Assembly (NCBI GenBank): GCA_900539255.1
Contig: UQBJ01000014.1
Location: 1-48,588, forward strand
Length of the DNA: 48,588 nucleotides
Direction: 5' to 3'
Origin: an uncultured Campylobacter sp.
Lineage (GTDB): Bacteria; Campylobacterota; Campylobacteria; Campylobacterales; Campylobacteraceae
Positions 32,874-42,010 of the stretch are shown piece by piece; position 1 is the first letter of the stretch; the number at the start of each line of letters is the position of its first letter. A model generated the notes under the pieces. It was not told where the DNA came from. It saw only the letters and a list, made by a program, of their open reading frames with translations, and searched no databases. A program made the translations under genes and the position numbers.

Positions 32874-34220
32874 ATGGACATTATGGTCATCTTACAGGTT
32901 ATCGTCCTTTTCGGTGGTATCTTTTTGGGTATCAAAATCGGCGGAATGGGCGTTGGTTATGCTGGTGGTTTGGGTGTGATTATCCTTACCTTAGTGTTGG
33001 GAATGGACACAAAAATGAGTTACATTCCCCTTGATGTTATACTCATCATTTCTGCTGTGATTTCGGCGATTACGGCTTTGCAGGTGGCTGGTGGGCTGGA
33101 TTTTTTGGTGCAAATGGCTGAAAAATTCATCAGAAAGCACCCCAAGCAGATAAACTATCTAGCGCCTATCGTTGCGTATTTGCTGACGATTTTAGCTGGC
33201 ACAGGGCATACGGCGTATTCGATAATACCCGTCATAGTCGAAGTCGCTAAAAGTCAAAACATAAAGCCTAGCGCACCTTTGGCGTTAAGCGTGGTGTCCT
33301 CGCAGGTTGCCATCACCGCAAGCCCTATTTCAGCGGCTTTTGTGGCGATGACGGGAGTTTGCGAGCCGCTTGGCGTGAGCTATCCTATGCTTTTGATGAT
33401 TTGTATCAGCACAACTTTCGTGGCTATGCTGATGACAAGTTTCATCGTCAATAAATTCTATGATTTAGAACTCAGCAAGGATAAAATTTACCAAGAAAGG
33501 CTAGCCAAAGGGCTTGTCGAGGAGGTTAAAGCCGCTTCTTACAAGGAACTGAACCCTTATGCAAAAAGGTCTGTGATTATCTTTGTCGTGGGCGTTTTTG
33601 TGATTGTGGGTTATGCCCTTGCTATATCGCCGACTATTGGGCTTGTTGAGCCTGTGATTTTGACAAGAGATAACGCTATCATCAGCTTTATGCTGACTGT
33701 GGGCGTGCTGATAGTGCTAGCGTGCAAGGTGGATTCGAGCAAACTCATCACCACTTCGACTTTTCAAAGCGGTATGAACGCTTGCATTTGCGTTATGGGT
33801 ATAGCGTGGCTTGGTAACACTTTCGTCAATGGGCATCTTGACTCGCTAAAAGAATTTACAAGTCAAATCATCTCACAATACCCCTTTGTCCTAGCTATCG
33901 CTTTATACTTTTTAAGCTGCTTGCTCTACTCGCAAGCTGCTACGGCAAAGGTTATTATGCCAGCTGTCGCGCTCGCTCTTGGTATGACAGGACCTGAGAA
34001 TTCACAGCAAGTTTGGATTTTGGTTGCTAGCTTTGCTGCTGCTTCGGGCTTGTTTATCCTGCCTACTTACCCAACAACGCTTGCAGCCATAGCTATGGAC
34101 GACACAGGCACGACAAGAGTCGGTAAATTCGTCTTTAACCACTCTTTCATCATACCCGGCACCATTATGGTAGCCCTTTCCGTGTCGCTTGGCTTTATCG
34201 TAGCGCCTATTTTCTTATAA
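32874..34220 (+). CDS. anaerobic C4-dicarboxylate transporter (DcuA/DcuB family)
   Basis: 448 residues with 10 or more hydrophobic segments. Dcu carriers exchange fumarate, malate, aspartate and succinate across the inner membrane. Family-typical segments include AGTGHTAYSIIPVIVEVA and SSQVAITASPISAAFVAM. AAAGGCAAAC lies before the ATG. Pairing with an Asp/Glu racemase favours DcuA-like aspartate/fumarate uptake, but A and B types cannot be separated here. aspA is not adjacent. Confidence 0.9.
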   Translation: MDIMVILQVIVLFGGIFLGIKIGGMGVGYAGGLGVIILTLVLGMDTKMSYIPLDVILIISAVISAITALQVAGGLDFLVQMAEKFIRKHPKQINYLAPIVAYLLTILAGTGHTAYSIIPVIVEVAKSQNIKPSAPLALSVVSSQVAITASPISAAFVAMTGVCEPLGVSYPMLLMICISTTFVAMLMTSFIVNKFYDLELSKDKIYQERLAKGLVEEVKAASYKELNPYAKRSVIIFVVGVFVIVGYALAISPTIGLVEPVILTRDNAIISFMLTVGVLIVLACKVDSSKLITTSTFQSGMNACICVMGIAWLGNTFVNGHLDSLKEFTSQIISQYPFVLAIALYFLSCLLYSQAATAKVIMPAVALALGMTGPENSQQVWILVASFAAASGLFILPTYPTTLAAIAMDDTGTTRVGKFVFNHSFIIPGTIMVALSVSLGFIVAPIFL

Positions 34221-34228
34221 ATTTAGCA

Positions 34229-34252
34229 ATCCCGTCCTTTTTTGGGCGGGAT
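34229..34252. terminator. hairpin between convergent genes
   Basis: ATCCCGTCC (34229-34237) and GGGCGGGAT (34244-34252) pair with one G-T, with a TTTTTT loop. No T run follows on either strand, so termination strength is uncertain. It sits between the convergent Dcu and TauE/SafE genes and may serve both. Confidence 0.5.
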
Positions 34253-34282
34253 AAAGCTAAAAATCAAGCAAAACACCTAAAT

Positions 34283-35074
34283 TCAGCTCAGTAGCCCCAA
34301 ACTTTTAGCATAATCATACCCTACTTTGCAAATCGTTGCGCCCACTACGACTAAAAACAGCACCTTGATGAAATTGCCTTGCGTTTTAAGCACGAGTTTT
34401 GAGCCTAAAAACGCCCCGATGATTTGCCCTACGCCCATCAAAATGCCCACAGCCCAAAGCACTTCATAAAGGCACAAAAACATAGCCAAAGCCACGACAT
34501 TGCTGGTAAAGTTAAAGATTTTGGTGTTGATGCTGGCTTCTTTGAGATTATAACCAAGCAGCATTACGCAAGCAAAGATGAGAAAGCTACCCGTGCCAGG
34601 TCCTAAAAAACCATCATAAAAGCCGAGCGAAAAGCCGATGAAAATGTGAAAAATTTTGATATTTGTGATTTTTGGTTCGCTTTTTTGCTTGCCAAGATTT
34701 GGCTTAAACGCCATATACAAAAAGGTTGCGATTAAAAACACCAAAATGATGAGCTTTAAATGTTTGTCATTTATCAGCAGCACAGCCCACACGCCAAGAG
34801 CTGCTCCCAAAGCCGTAAAAAACACGCCCCAAGCTAAATGCTTCATCGTAAGCGATTTAAAATAAGTCAAAGTCGCCGTAAAAGTGCCAAACACGCCTTG
34901 CAGTTTGTTTGTCGCAAGGCTCAAATGCGCTGGCACACCGCACGCCATCAACGCAGGCAAAGCGATAAGCCCGCCGCCGCCAACTATGGAGTCGATAAAG
35001 CCCGCAAAAATCGCCACCGCAAAAAGCACGACATAATAAATGCTTTCAAGCTCAAAACTCGCTACTTCCGCCAT
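34283..35074 (-). CDS. TauE/SafE family membrane permease
   Basis: 263 residues with about 8 hydrophobic segments and the family hallmarks GFIDSIVGGGGLIALPAL near the start and GFYDGFLGPGTGSFL in the second half. The family (YfcA, TauE) is linked to export or import of sulfur-containing anions, but the substrate is unknown here. The ATG at 35074 has AAGGG before it; the longer frame to 35119 overlaps the promoter and is rejected. Confidence 0.88.
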   Translation of the reverse strand: MAEVASFELESIYYVVLFAVAIFAGFIDSIVGGGGLIALPALMACGVPAHLSLATNKLQGVFGTFTATLTYFKSLTMKHLAWGVFFTALGAALGVWAVLLINDKHLKLIILVFLIATFLYMAFKPNLGKQKSEPKITNIKIFHIFIGFSLGFYDGFLGPGTGSFLIFACVMLLGYNLKEASINTKIFNFTSNVVALAMFLCLYEVLWAVGILMGVGQIIGAFLGSKLVLKTQGNFIKVLFLVVVGATICKVGYDYAKSLGLLS

Positions 35075-35107
35075 AAATTTACCCTTGTGTAAAAAATGTA
35101 AAATCAT

Positions 35108-35113
35108 ATTATA
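35108..35113 (-). promoter_or_regulatory. -10 box of the TauE/SafE gene
   Basis: TATAAT on the minus strand (35113-35108), preceded by TTTTGCAT, with a leader of about 27 nt before the ATG at 35074. Confidence 0.6.
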
Positions 35114-35212
35114 ATGCAAAAGTGATTTAAATTTTGTTTGCTTTTGGGCTAAATTCAGCGAAAAATTTAGGCTTGTAAAGACAAATTTAACTTTTTGCCA
35201 TAAATTTGCTTT

Positions 35213-37048
35213 TTACTTAAAAGCAAGGATTTTGCTGGCAAGCTGGGCGGGAGAAAGTTGGAGTGCTTTTTCTACTTTTAAGGTGTTGCCGTGTTCGATG
35301 AATTTGTCCTCATACTCAAAACTTACAAGCCTTATGTGGTTTAAATTTGCTCTTTGTAAGAAGCTGGTGATTAAAGAGCCTACGCCGCCGATTTTAGCAC
35401 TTGGAGAAAAAACAAACCAAATTTTTGTTTTTTGGGCTAAATTTGCAAGCAAAGTTTCGTCCAAAGGCTTAGCAAAGATTAAATCAACCAAATTCGCATA
35501 ATCTTTCCTGCCCTCTTTTTCACATTCGTCTAAAACAAGCTTTGCCGTGCCAACGCCTTGTCCGTAGCCTAAAAAGGCGATTTGGCTTGAATTTTCGCGC
35601 AAAATTTGCGCTTTGCCGAGTTTTATTTTAATAGACTCAAACTCATCATCAAGCAAAAAAGCCCCGCGCGGATAACGAAAGGCTAAACAACCCTTGTGAG
35701 AGTAAGCATAACTCATCACAGCTCTCATCATCGCCTCATCTCTTGGGGCTAAAAGCGTTAAATTCGGTAGTGGCGCAAGAAAACTCACATCAAAAGCACC
35801 TTGATGAGTCTCGCCGTCCTCGCCCACGATGCCTGCTCTATCCATAGCAAAGACGACATTTAAATTCATAATCGCGCAGTCGTGTATCACTTGGTCATAA
35901 GCTCGTTGCAAAAAGGTAGAATAAATAGCAATAAAGGGCTTAAAGCCCTCTTTTGCCATAGCCGCCATCGAAGTAACGGCGTGCTGCTCGGCTATGGCGA
36001 CATCCCAAAAGCGATTTGGATACTTTTCTATGAGCGCATCAAGTCCTGTGCCATTTGGCATAGCTGCAGTAACGCCTACTATATCGCTGTGTTTTTCGGC
36101 TAAATTCAGCAAATTTTGACTAAAAAGCTCGGTAGCACTTTTTTTTGCGCCCGCTTTTTTGATGAACTCGCCTGTGCTTATGTCAAATGCCCCAACCCCG
36201 TGCCATTTAGCGTTTTTGCCCTCAGCTGGTGCGTAACCCTTGCCTTTTATGGTTTGAGTATGCACAAGACAGGGCTTTTTCATCGCTTTGGCTTTTTTCA
36301 GCACGCTTATAAGCTCGCTTATGTCGTGTCCGTTAATCACGCCTATGTATTCAAGTCCCATTTCTTCAAACAAAATACCCGGCGTGATGAGTTTAAGGCT
36401 TTCTTCAAAGCGTTTTGCCATATAAGTGGCACTTTGGGGCAGATACTCCAAAAGATTTTCCACGCCTTTTTTGAATTTTTGGTAAAAACTACTTGCCATA
36501 GCGCCCGAAAGGTGTTTAGAAATCGCGCCTATGGGCTTGCTTATGCTCATTTCGTTGTCATTTAAAATGATGACGCAAGGATACTTTTTATCCCCTAGCT
36601 CGTTTAAAGCCTCATACACCATACCCGCACTCATCGCGCCGTCTCCTATGAGCGCGACAGGAATTTTGTCCTCATTTTTAAGCGCGATAGCCTTGCACGC
36701 GCCCACAAGCAAAGAAATAGAAGTGCTTGAATGCCCAGCTACAAAGTAATCGCCCTCATTTGGCTTGGTGTAGCCGCTTACTCCGCGAAATTGTCGCAAG
36801 CTCGTTAAATCGCGCCCTGTAAGGATTTTGTGCGCGTAACTTTGATGAGAAACATCGAAAATAAAAGGCTCTTTTTTAAAATCAAACACGGCGTGCATCG
36901 CTAGGGTAAGCTCCACAACGCCTAAATTTGAGCTTAAATGCCCGCCGTTTTGGCTTACTGCTTTGATAATCTCACTGCGAAGCTGGCTCGCTAAATTTTC
37001 AAGCTCGCCAAGTGCAAGCTCTTTGAGCTGCTCGTAAGAGTGCTTCAT
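35213..37048 (-). CDS. dxs: 1-deoxy-D-xylulose-5-phosphate synthase
   Basis: 611 residues. Thiamin-diphosphate enzyme joining pyruvate and glyceraldehyde-3-phosphate, the first step of the MEP isoprenoid pathway. The ThDP/metal motif GDGAMSAG...NDNEMSIS (135-142, 163-170) and the IAEQHAV glutamate region are intact. It overlaps fliH by 4 nt (ATGA) and is the last gene of a fliF-fliG-fliH-dxs run, the order I recall in C. jejuni, so isoprenoid synthesis and flagellar assembly share a transcript. Confidence 0.96.
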   Translation of the reverse strand: MKHSYEQLKELALGELENLASQLRSEIIKAVSQNGGHLSSNLGVVELTLAMHAVFDFKKEPFIFDVSHQSYAHKILTGRDLTSLRQFRGVSGYTKPNEGDYFVAGHSSTSISLLVGACKAIALKNEDKIPVALIGDGAMSAGMVYEALNELGDKKYPCVIILNDNEMSISKPIGAISKHLSGAMASSFYQKFKKGVENLLEYLPQSATYMAKRFEESLKLITPGILFEEMGLEYIGVINGHDISELISVLKKAKAMKKPCLVHTQTIKGKGYAPAEGKNAKWHGVGAFDISTGEFIKKAGAKKSATELFSQNLLNLAEKHSDIVGVTAAMPNGTGLDALIEKYPNRFWDVAIAEQHAVTSMAAMAKEGFKPFIAIYSTFLQRAYDQVIHDCAIMNLNVVFAMDRAGIVGEDGETHQGAFDVSFLAPLPNLTLLAPRDEAMMRAVMSYAYSHKGCLAFRYPRGAFLLDDEFESIKIKLGKAQILRENSSQIAFLGYGQGVGTAKLVLDECEKEGRKDYANLVDLIFAKPLDETLLANLAQKTKIWFVFSPSAKIGGVGSLITSFLQRANLNHIRLVSFEYEDKFIEHGNTLKVEKALQLSPAQLASKILAFK

Positions 37049-37842
37049 TCGCTTGCCATTTGTTTGATTTTGTTTAAGCGGCTATTTAAATCAGACTCTA
37101 TGTTGCCCTTGTCGCTCAAAACCACTACGCTGCCCTTTGAAATCGCATCATCAAGGCTTACTTTAACCTTTGAATTTAAGGCAAGTTTGGATTTGACAAA
37201 GTCATAATCGCTCGGGCTGATTTTAAGCTCCACGCTCGCTGCGCCTTTGAGTTCAGCGATGAGTTTTTGGGCTAAATTTAGGGCAATTTGCGCTGAACGC
37301 TCGCTTAATTCTTGGCTGATAACATCTTGGGCGATTTCTATGGCGGCGTTTGCAAGTTCTTTTTCGTTTTTGCTGATGAATTCAGCTAAATTCTGGCTGG
37401 TTTCATCAAGCCTTGCGATACTTTTAGCAAATTTATCCCTTAACTCGCCAAGTTCTTTTTCGCTTTCAGCCTTTGCGCGCTCGTATCCTGCTTGCTCGGC
37501 GTCTTTTTTGCTAAGCTCTAATTTAGCTTCAAATTCTTTTTGCTGGTTTTCAAGCTTCATTTCAAGCTGGGTTTCAGCCCGTGCTGCCTTGTCGATAATC
37601 TCTTCTTTTTCTTTTAAAAGCTCGACTATCCTTTGGGCTGAGCTGTTGGGTGTGCTTTCTTGCTCGTTTTCTTGGGCTTCATTTTGCGCTTCATCGCTAT
37701 TTGAATTTGCTTGCTTTGCCTGCTCTTCTTTTTGGTTTTTTTGCTCTTGCATACTTGCAAACTCGCTCATTACCTTAAAATGATAGCCGTCTATGATATG
37801 CTCTTTGGTGTCGCTTGGGGAGATGACATTTGTGTTTTTCAT
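37045..37842 (-). CDS. fliH: flagellar export ATPase regulator FliH
   Basis: 265 residues. It binds and restrains the FliI ATPase and links it to the C-ring. A hydrophilic N-terminus with a Gln/Glu/Asn/Ser-rich stretch (about 34-66) leads into a long coiled coil (about 70-165) and a C-terminal domain (AAIEIAQDVISQEL onward) as in FliH. AGGATAG precedes the ATG. 8-nt gap from fliG and 4-nt overlap with dxs. Confidence 0.9.
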   Translation of the reverse strand: MKNTNVISPSDTKEHIIDGYHFKVMSEFASMQEQKNQKEEQAKQANSNSDEAQNEAQENEQESTPNSSAQRIVELLKEKEEIIDKAARAETQLEMKLENQQKEFEAKLELSKKDAEQAGYERAKAESEKELGELRDKFAKSIARLDETSQNLAEFISKNEKELANAAIEIAQDVISQELSERSAQIALNLAQKLIAELKGAASVELKISPSDYDFVKSKLALNSKVKVSLDDAISKGSVVVLSDKGNIESDLNSRLNKIKQMASE

Positions 37843-37850
37843 TTGCTATC

Positions 37851-38879
37851 CTACTCTATCATCTCATCGCCTTCACCCATTTGGATTAAGCCTTGTTCGT
37901 TGAGTTTTTGCACTATATCCACAACCTTTCTTTGTGCTTCTTCGACATCTTTTACGCGCACTGCGCCCAAAAAGCCCATTTCTTCAAGGAAAGTCTCGCT
38001 CGCACGGCTTGACATATTTGCAAGGAATTTTTGTTTGAGTCCTTCGCTAGAACCTTTAAGCCCTATCATCAAGTCTTTTTTGTCGGCTACTTTGAGTATC
38101 TCGCGTATAGCTTGGTTGCCAAGTTTAGCGATATCATCAAAGGTAAACATAAGTTCTTTGATAGTGGCTGCAAGCTCTGGGTCGCTTTGCTCCAACTGAG
38201 CGATGATGGATTTTGCCGCATTTTGTCCTAAGCGGTTTATCATCTCAGCCACCGCACGCGGTCCGCCTACTTCTACCTTTGTGCCTGCAAAGCTTTCTAA
38301 GTGTTTTTCTAGCACGGCTGATACCCTTTTAATGATAGCTGGGGAAATGTCGCCTAAATTCGCCATTCTCGTAACCACATCTGCCCTTTGATCTTCGTTA
38401 AAATACTCCAAAGTCTCCGCCGCGTGAATGCTGTCCATATGCGCTAAAATCAAAGCCACAGTTTGGGGGTGTTCTTTGGAGATAAAATCAGCAAGCTGCT
38501 GTGGTTTTACCTGTCCTAAATAGCTGAAATTTTGGTCTGTTTCCATACTTTTGGTAAGCTTTTCCAAAATCTTATTTGCCATTTCGGGTCCAAAGGTTTT
38601 GAAAAGCAACTCTTTGGCGTAGTCAAAGCCGCCTGTTTTGATGTATTGATTTGATTGTAAAATAGAGTAAAATTCCTCCAAAACCGCTGTGGCTACGGCT
38701 TTATCAACCTTTTTAGCTTGGGCTATGTAGCGTGAAATTTCGGTTATGGGGTTTATCTCCATATGTGAAAAAAGCGAAGTGGTTACATCCTCGCCAAGCT
38801 GTATGAGCAAGATAGCGATTTTTTCAGCCATAGATAAGTCATCGTATGTCATCTTTTGTTCTTCGCTAAGCTTTATCAT
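37851..38879 (-). CDS. fliG: flagellar motor switch protein FliG
   Basis: 342 residues, normal length. C-ring protein that contacts the stators and sets torque direction. The family motif EHPQT is at 136-140, and the charged C-terminal torque helix (VGGPRAVAEMINRLG onward) is present. The ATG at 38879 overlaps the fliF stop by one base and has AAGGAT before it; a GTG one codon upstream is also possible. Confidence 0.97.
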   Translation of the reverse strand: MIKLSEEQKMTYDDLSMAEKIAILLIQLGEDVTTSLFSHMEINPITEISRYIAQAKKVDKAVATAVLEEFYSILQSNQYIKTGGFDYAKELLFKTFGPEMANKILEKLTKSMETDQNFSYLGQVKPQQLADFISKEHPQTVALILAHMDSIHAAETLEYFNEDQRADVVTRMANLGDISPAIIKRVSAVLEKHLESFAGTKVEVGGPRAVAEMINRLGQNAAKSIIAQLEQSDPELAATIKELMFTFDDIAKLGNQAIREILKVADKKDLMIGLKGSSEGLKQKFLANMSSRASETFLEEMGFLGAVRVKDVEEAQRKVVDIVQKLNEQGLIQMGEGDEMIE

Positions 38880-40540
38880 CACATATCCTTAGTTTCGTTT
38901 GGTGTGTCGCTCTCAACAAGGCTTTGCAACACGCTTGCCACTTCTTCTGTCTTTTCATTCACTAGGGCGCGCAGTTTTTCGATGAGTATGTCATACTGTA
39001 ACGAATCCTCATCGATAGTATCGGTAAGCCCAAGTCCTTCCTCCACTCTCTTGCGGGCTTTGTTGAATTTCTCCAAAGCGTCCTCAGCCTCTTCGACACT
39101 GACTTCTTCTGGCTTAAATTCTTCCTCGCCCTCAGCGATATCTGTAAGCATTTTTTGCATAAAGGGCTGAATGACTTTTTTGTAAAAAACAAAGAGCAAA
39201 ATCGCCGCGATGATATACTTAATAGACGGCAGCAAGGGGCTAATGTATTTGTCATAAATCGTCAAAGCCTTGCTTTCAAGCTTTGGCAACTGCTCGTATT
39301 CGCTTACTGAGACAGAGTCCCCGCGCACAGGGTTAAAGGCGATGATATCTCGCACCGTCTTTTCTATGCTGGCGATTTCAGCCTGCGTGCGATTTGTGAA
39401 AGTGCGCTGAATTTCATCTCTTTCGTTGAGTGAATCGGTGTATTTTTTGGGGATTAAAATACCTACTGAAACCTTGCCTATGGTAGCGATTTGATTTTTT
39501 ATGTTTGTTGTAGTTTTGGAAACTTCGTTGTTTGTGGTGATTTGCTCTTTTTTCGACCATTCAAGCCCGTTTGGTCCATCAAGCCCTTCAACAGGTCCTA
39601 TGTTTGAAACGGCTCCTGGCACGCCTTGTATCACAGGGGCTTTTCGCCCTTGGGATTCTTCTTTTAGGCTTTGCTCGCTACGAATCACCGTGTTTGGGTC
39701 GTAAAGCTCTATCAAAGACTCCATTCTAGTGGAATTTACTTCGATATTGACACCGCCACGCACCTCACCATAAGGTTCAAGGGCTTTGAAAATCTTATCT
39801 TCAAGCTCAGCCACTCGGGCTTTGCGGAAATTTTCGATTTCTTTTAAAAGCTCGTTTTCGTAATTTTCTTGCAAGTCAAGCGGCGTGCCTTTTTGGTCGA
39901 TAATATGCACATTATCAAGCGTTAGGCGCGGAACAGCCGCTGCGACTATGTTTTTAATGCCATCGATTTGTTTTCTCACAAGTTTGGATTTAAGCGTTAC
40001 GGTTACTGATGCGGTGGGCGGCACCTGCCTTTCGGTAAAAACGCTTTCTTTTGGAAAGGCTATATGCACCACAGCCTTTTCTACGGGTTCAAGTGCTGAG
40101 ATGGTGCGGGCTAGCTCGCCCTCAATGGCGCGCTGAAATTTCACATCCATTTCTTTGCTTGTCGCGCCAAATTGCTGGTTATCAAAAAGCTCAAAGCCCG
40201 TGCCTCTGTCTTTTATCAACCCTTCGCTGGCTATCATCATTCTTTGCTGATAAAGGTGTTCTTGTGGCACTAAAATGGTTCTTTCGTTTTCAAGCTGATA
40301 AGGAATGCCGTTTTGTTCGAGCTTTGCGACAATCGCCGCTGAGTCTCCCACGCCTATATCTTGCACCAGCACGGCATAGCCTGAGTTCGCGCCTGCGCTG
40401 CTGCTGCTCTTGTAAAGTGCTAAAAACACCAAAAAGGCGATGACAACCACAATCGAAACAGCGATAACTAGGCGTTGTCTTTTGCTGAGCTTTTGGTAGA
40501 GCAAGCCGATTTGGTGAATCATATTTTTAAATTCTTCCAT
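38879..40540 (-). CDS. fliF: flagellar MS-ring protein FliF
   Basis: 553 residues. It forms the MS ring in the inner membrane, the base for flagellar assembly. Membrane segment at about 24-43, YscJ-type periplasmic domains (VLVQDIGVGDSAAIVAKLEQ, then VERTILVPQE-like), a second membrane segment near 440-458, and a C-terminal acidic tail (SVEEAEDALEKFNKAR) that binds FliG. Overlapping fliG matches their tight stoichiometry. Its promoter lies about 120 nt upstream. Confidence 0.97.
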   Translation of the reverse strand: MEEFKNMIHQIGLLYQKLSKRQRLVIAVSIVVVIAFLVFLALYKSSSSAGANSGYAVLVQDIGVGDSAAIVAKLEQNGIPYQLENERTILVPQEHLYQQRMMIASEGLIKDRGTGFELFDNQQFGATSKEMDVKFQRAIEGELARTISALEPVEKAVVHIAFPKESVFTERQVPPTASVTVTLKSKLVRKQIDGIKNIVAAAVPRLTLDNVHIIDQKGTPLDLQENYENELLKEIENFRKARVAELEDKIFKALEPYGEVRGGVNIEVNSTRMESLIELYDPNTVIRSEQSLKEESQGRKAPVIQGVPGAVSNIGPVEGLDGPNGLEWSKKEQITTNNEVSKTTTNIKNQIATIGKVSVGILIPKKYTDSLNERDEIQRTFTNRTQAEIASIEKTVRDIIAFNPVRGDSVSVSEYEQLPKLESKALTIYDKYISPLLPSIKYIIAAILLFVFYKKVIQPFMQKMLTDIAEGEEEFKPEEVSVEEAEDALEKFNKARKRVEEGLGLTDTIDEDSLQYDILIEKLRALVNEKTEEVASVLQSLVESDTPNETKDM

Positions 40541-40662
40541 ACACCTGTATCCTTACAAAGCTCAAATCACAAAGCAAACCGCAAAGCTCACGCTTTCAAA
40601 AAGCTAAATTTAAGGCGGTTTGACTGCATTTAAGCCTCAAACTTTTCAAAATTTTCGTCATT

Positions 40663-40690
40663 ATTATACACTTTTTAAGCAAAAATTCAG
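40663..40690 (-). promoter_or_regulatory. sigma-70 promoter of fliF-fliG-fliH-dxs
   Basis: On the minus strand GCTTAAAAAGTG is followed by TATAAT at 40668-40663. The T-rich/TTAAG upstream pattern and -10 fit the housekeeping type; no sigma-54 (GG-N10-GC) or sigma-28 box is visible in this 250-base gap. Confidence 0.6.
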
Positions 40691-40792
40691 CAATTTTGCT
40701 TAAAAAATTCAAAATTTCAATCATTTTATCGACTTTTTAGCTCAAAAATTTACATTTTTGTCCCTAAATTTCGCTAAATTTTTAAATTTTTC

Positions 40793-42010
40793 TCACAAAA
40801 GTGGCTTAAATTCATCAAAAAACGCGTCATTTTCCTCTTTTAAGCCTATGGTTATGCGGATAGCATTTAAGCCATAGCTTTTCAAATCCCTTATAATAAT
40901 GCCTTTTTTAAGCAGCTCATTTGCCAACTGTGTGCTGTCAAGTTTTTTAATCAAATTTTCGCTTGAATTCGTGCTAGAATTTGCCTTGTGCTGTGTCAAA
41001 TCTGTGCTAAAATTCGCCCCACTTTGCGCTGCACTTGCGTTTAAATCCGCCACGCCCTGCCCCAAGCACTCATCAAAAAAATAAGTGATGAAATTCGTGT
41101 AAGAATTTATAAATTTAATCCCATTTTGCCTTGCAAAGTCCTCATATCGCTTCATCTGCGTGAAATTGTTTTGCAGGGTTTGCTCTACAAATTCCTTATC
41201 ATCAAGGGCGACACAGGCGGCTTTTAAGCTCAAATTCGTTACATTAAAGGGCGCGCGAAGCTTGTAAAAAGCCTTGATGATAGCCTCATTTGCTATACCA
41301 TAGCCCACACGCAAGCCTCCAAGCGCATAAAGTTTTGAAAAAGTGCCAAGATAAAGCACATTGCTAAATTCAGCGCAAAGTTTTGCAGGGTTTAAATGCT
41401 TTTTTTCGTCTTTAAAGCTGGCAAATTCATTATAAGCCGCATCAAGCACAACCAAACAATCCTCATCAACGCCCCTTATAAACTCACGCACCGCGCCGCT
41501 ATCCAAACACTCGCCCAAAGGGTTGTTTGGCACGCACAAAAATATCATCTTAATCTCATCTTTGTGCGCTTCATAAAGGGCGCGAAACTCGCTCAAATCG
41601 TGCGTTATGCTCGCTGTTTTGTAGCATTTACTTTGCGTTTGCTTTGCGTAAATTTGATACATAGCAAAGGTAACGCCACACTGCAAAAAGGCATTGTGCG
41701 AATTTAACTTTGAGTGAATGGCAAATTCGATGATTTGGTCGCTTCCTGCGCCGATGATGATTTGATTTTCGCCTACATTATAGTGCTTTGAGAGCTTAAA
41801 TTTAAGCTCACTCATCGTGTCATCTGGGTAAAGATGCGCTAAATGCGCGTTTGCCTTTAAGCACTCAACCACCTTTTTGCTCGCACCAAGCGGGTTTTCG
41901 TTGCTTGCAAGTTTGATGACTTTTTTAAGCCCAAACTCACGCGCTATCACTTCTATATCCTTGCCCGGTTCGTAGTTAGCAAGCTGTCCTAAAAATTCGT
42001 TAAATTGCAT
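40793..42010 (-). CDS. hisC: histidinol-phosphate aminotransferase HisC with a low-complexity insertion
   Basis: 405 residues; relatives are about 360. PLP enzyme of histidine synthesis. PLP lysine K226 in LGTFSKLYALGG, NNPLGE (162-167) and the C-terminal GLNAIRITIG are intact. About 40 extra residues at 318-358 (Ala, Ser, Asn, Thr and Gln-rich) sit in the small domain between two core strands. The ATG at 42010 has GGAG before it and lies 11 nt inside pheA; the longer frame to 42037 is rejected. Confidence 0.94.
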   Translation of the reverse strand: MQFNEFLGQLANYEPGKDIEVIAREFGLKKVIKLASNENPLGASKKVVECLKANAHLAHLYPDDTMSELKFKLSKHYNVGENQIIIGAGSDQIIEFAIHSKLNSHNAFLQCGVTFAMYQIYAKQTQSKCYKTASITHDLSEFRALYEAHKDEIKMIFLCVPNNPLGECLDSGAVREFIRGVDEDCLVVLDAAYNEFASFKDEKKHLNPAKLCAEFSNVLYLGTFSKLYALGGLRVGYGIANEAIIKAFYKLRAPFNVTNLSLKAACVALDDKEFVEQTLQNNFTQMKRYEDFARQNGIKFINSYTNFITYFFDECLGQGVADLNASAAQSGANFSTDLTQHKANSSTNSSENLIKKLDSTQLANELLKKGIIIRDLKSYGLNAIRITIGLKEENDAFFDEFKPLL

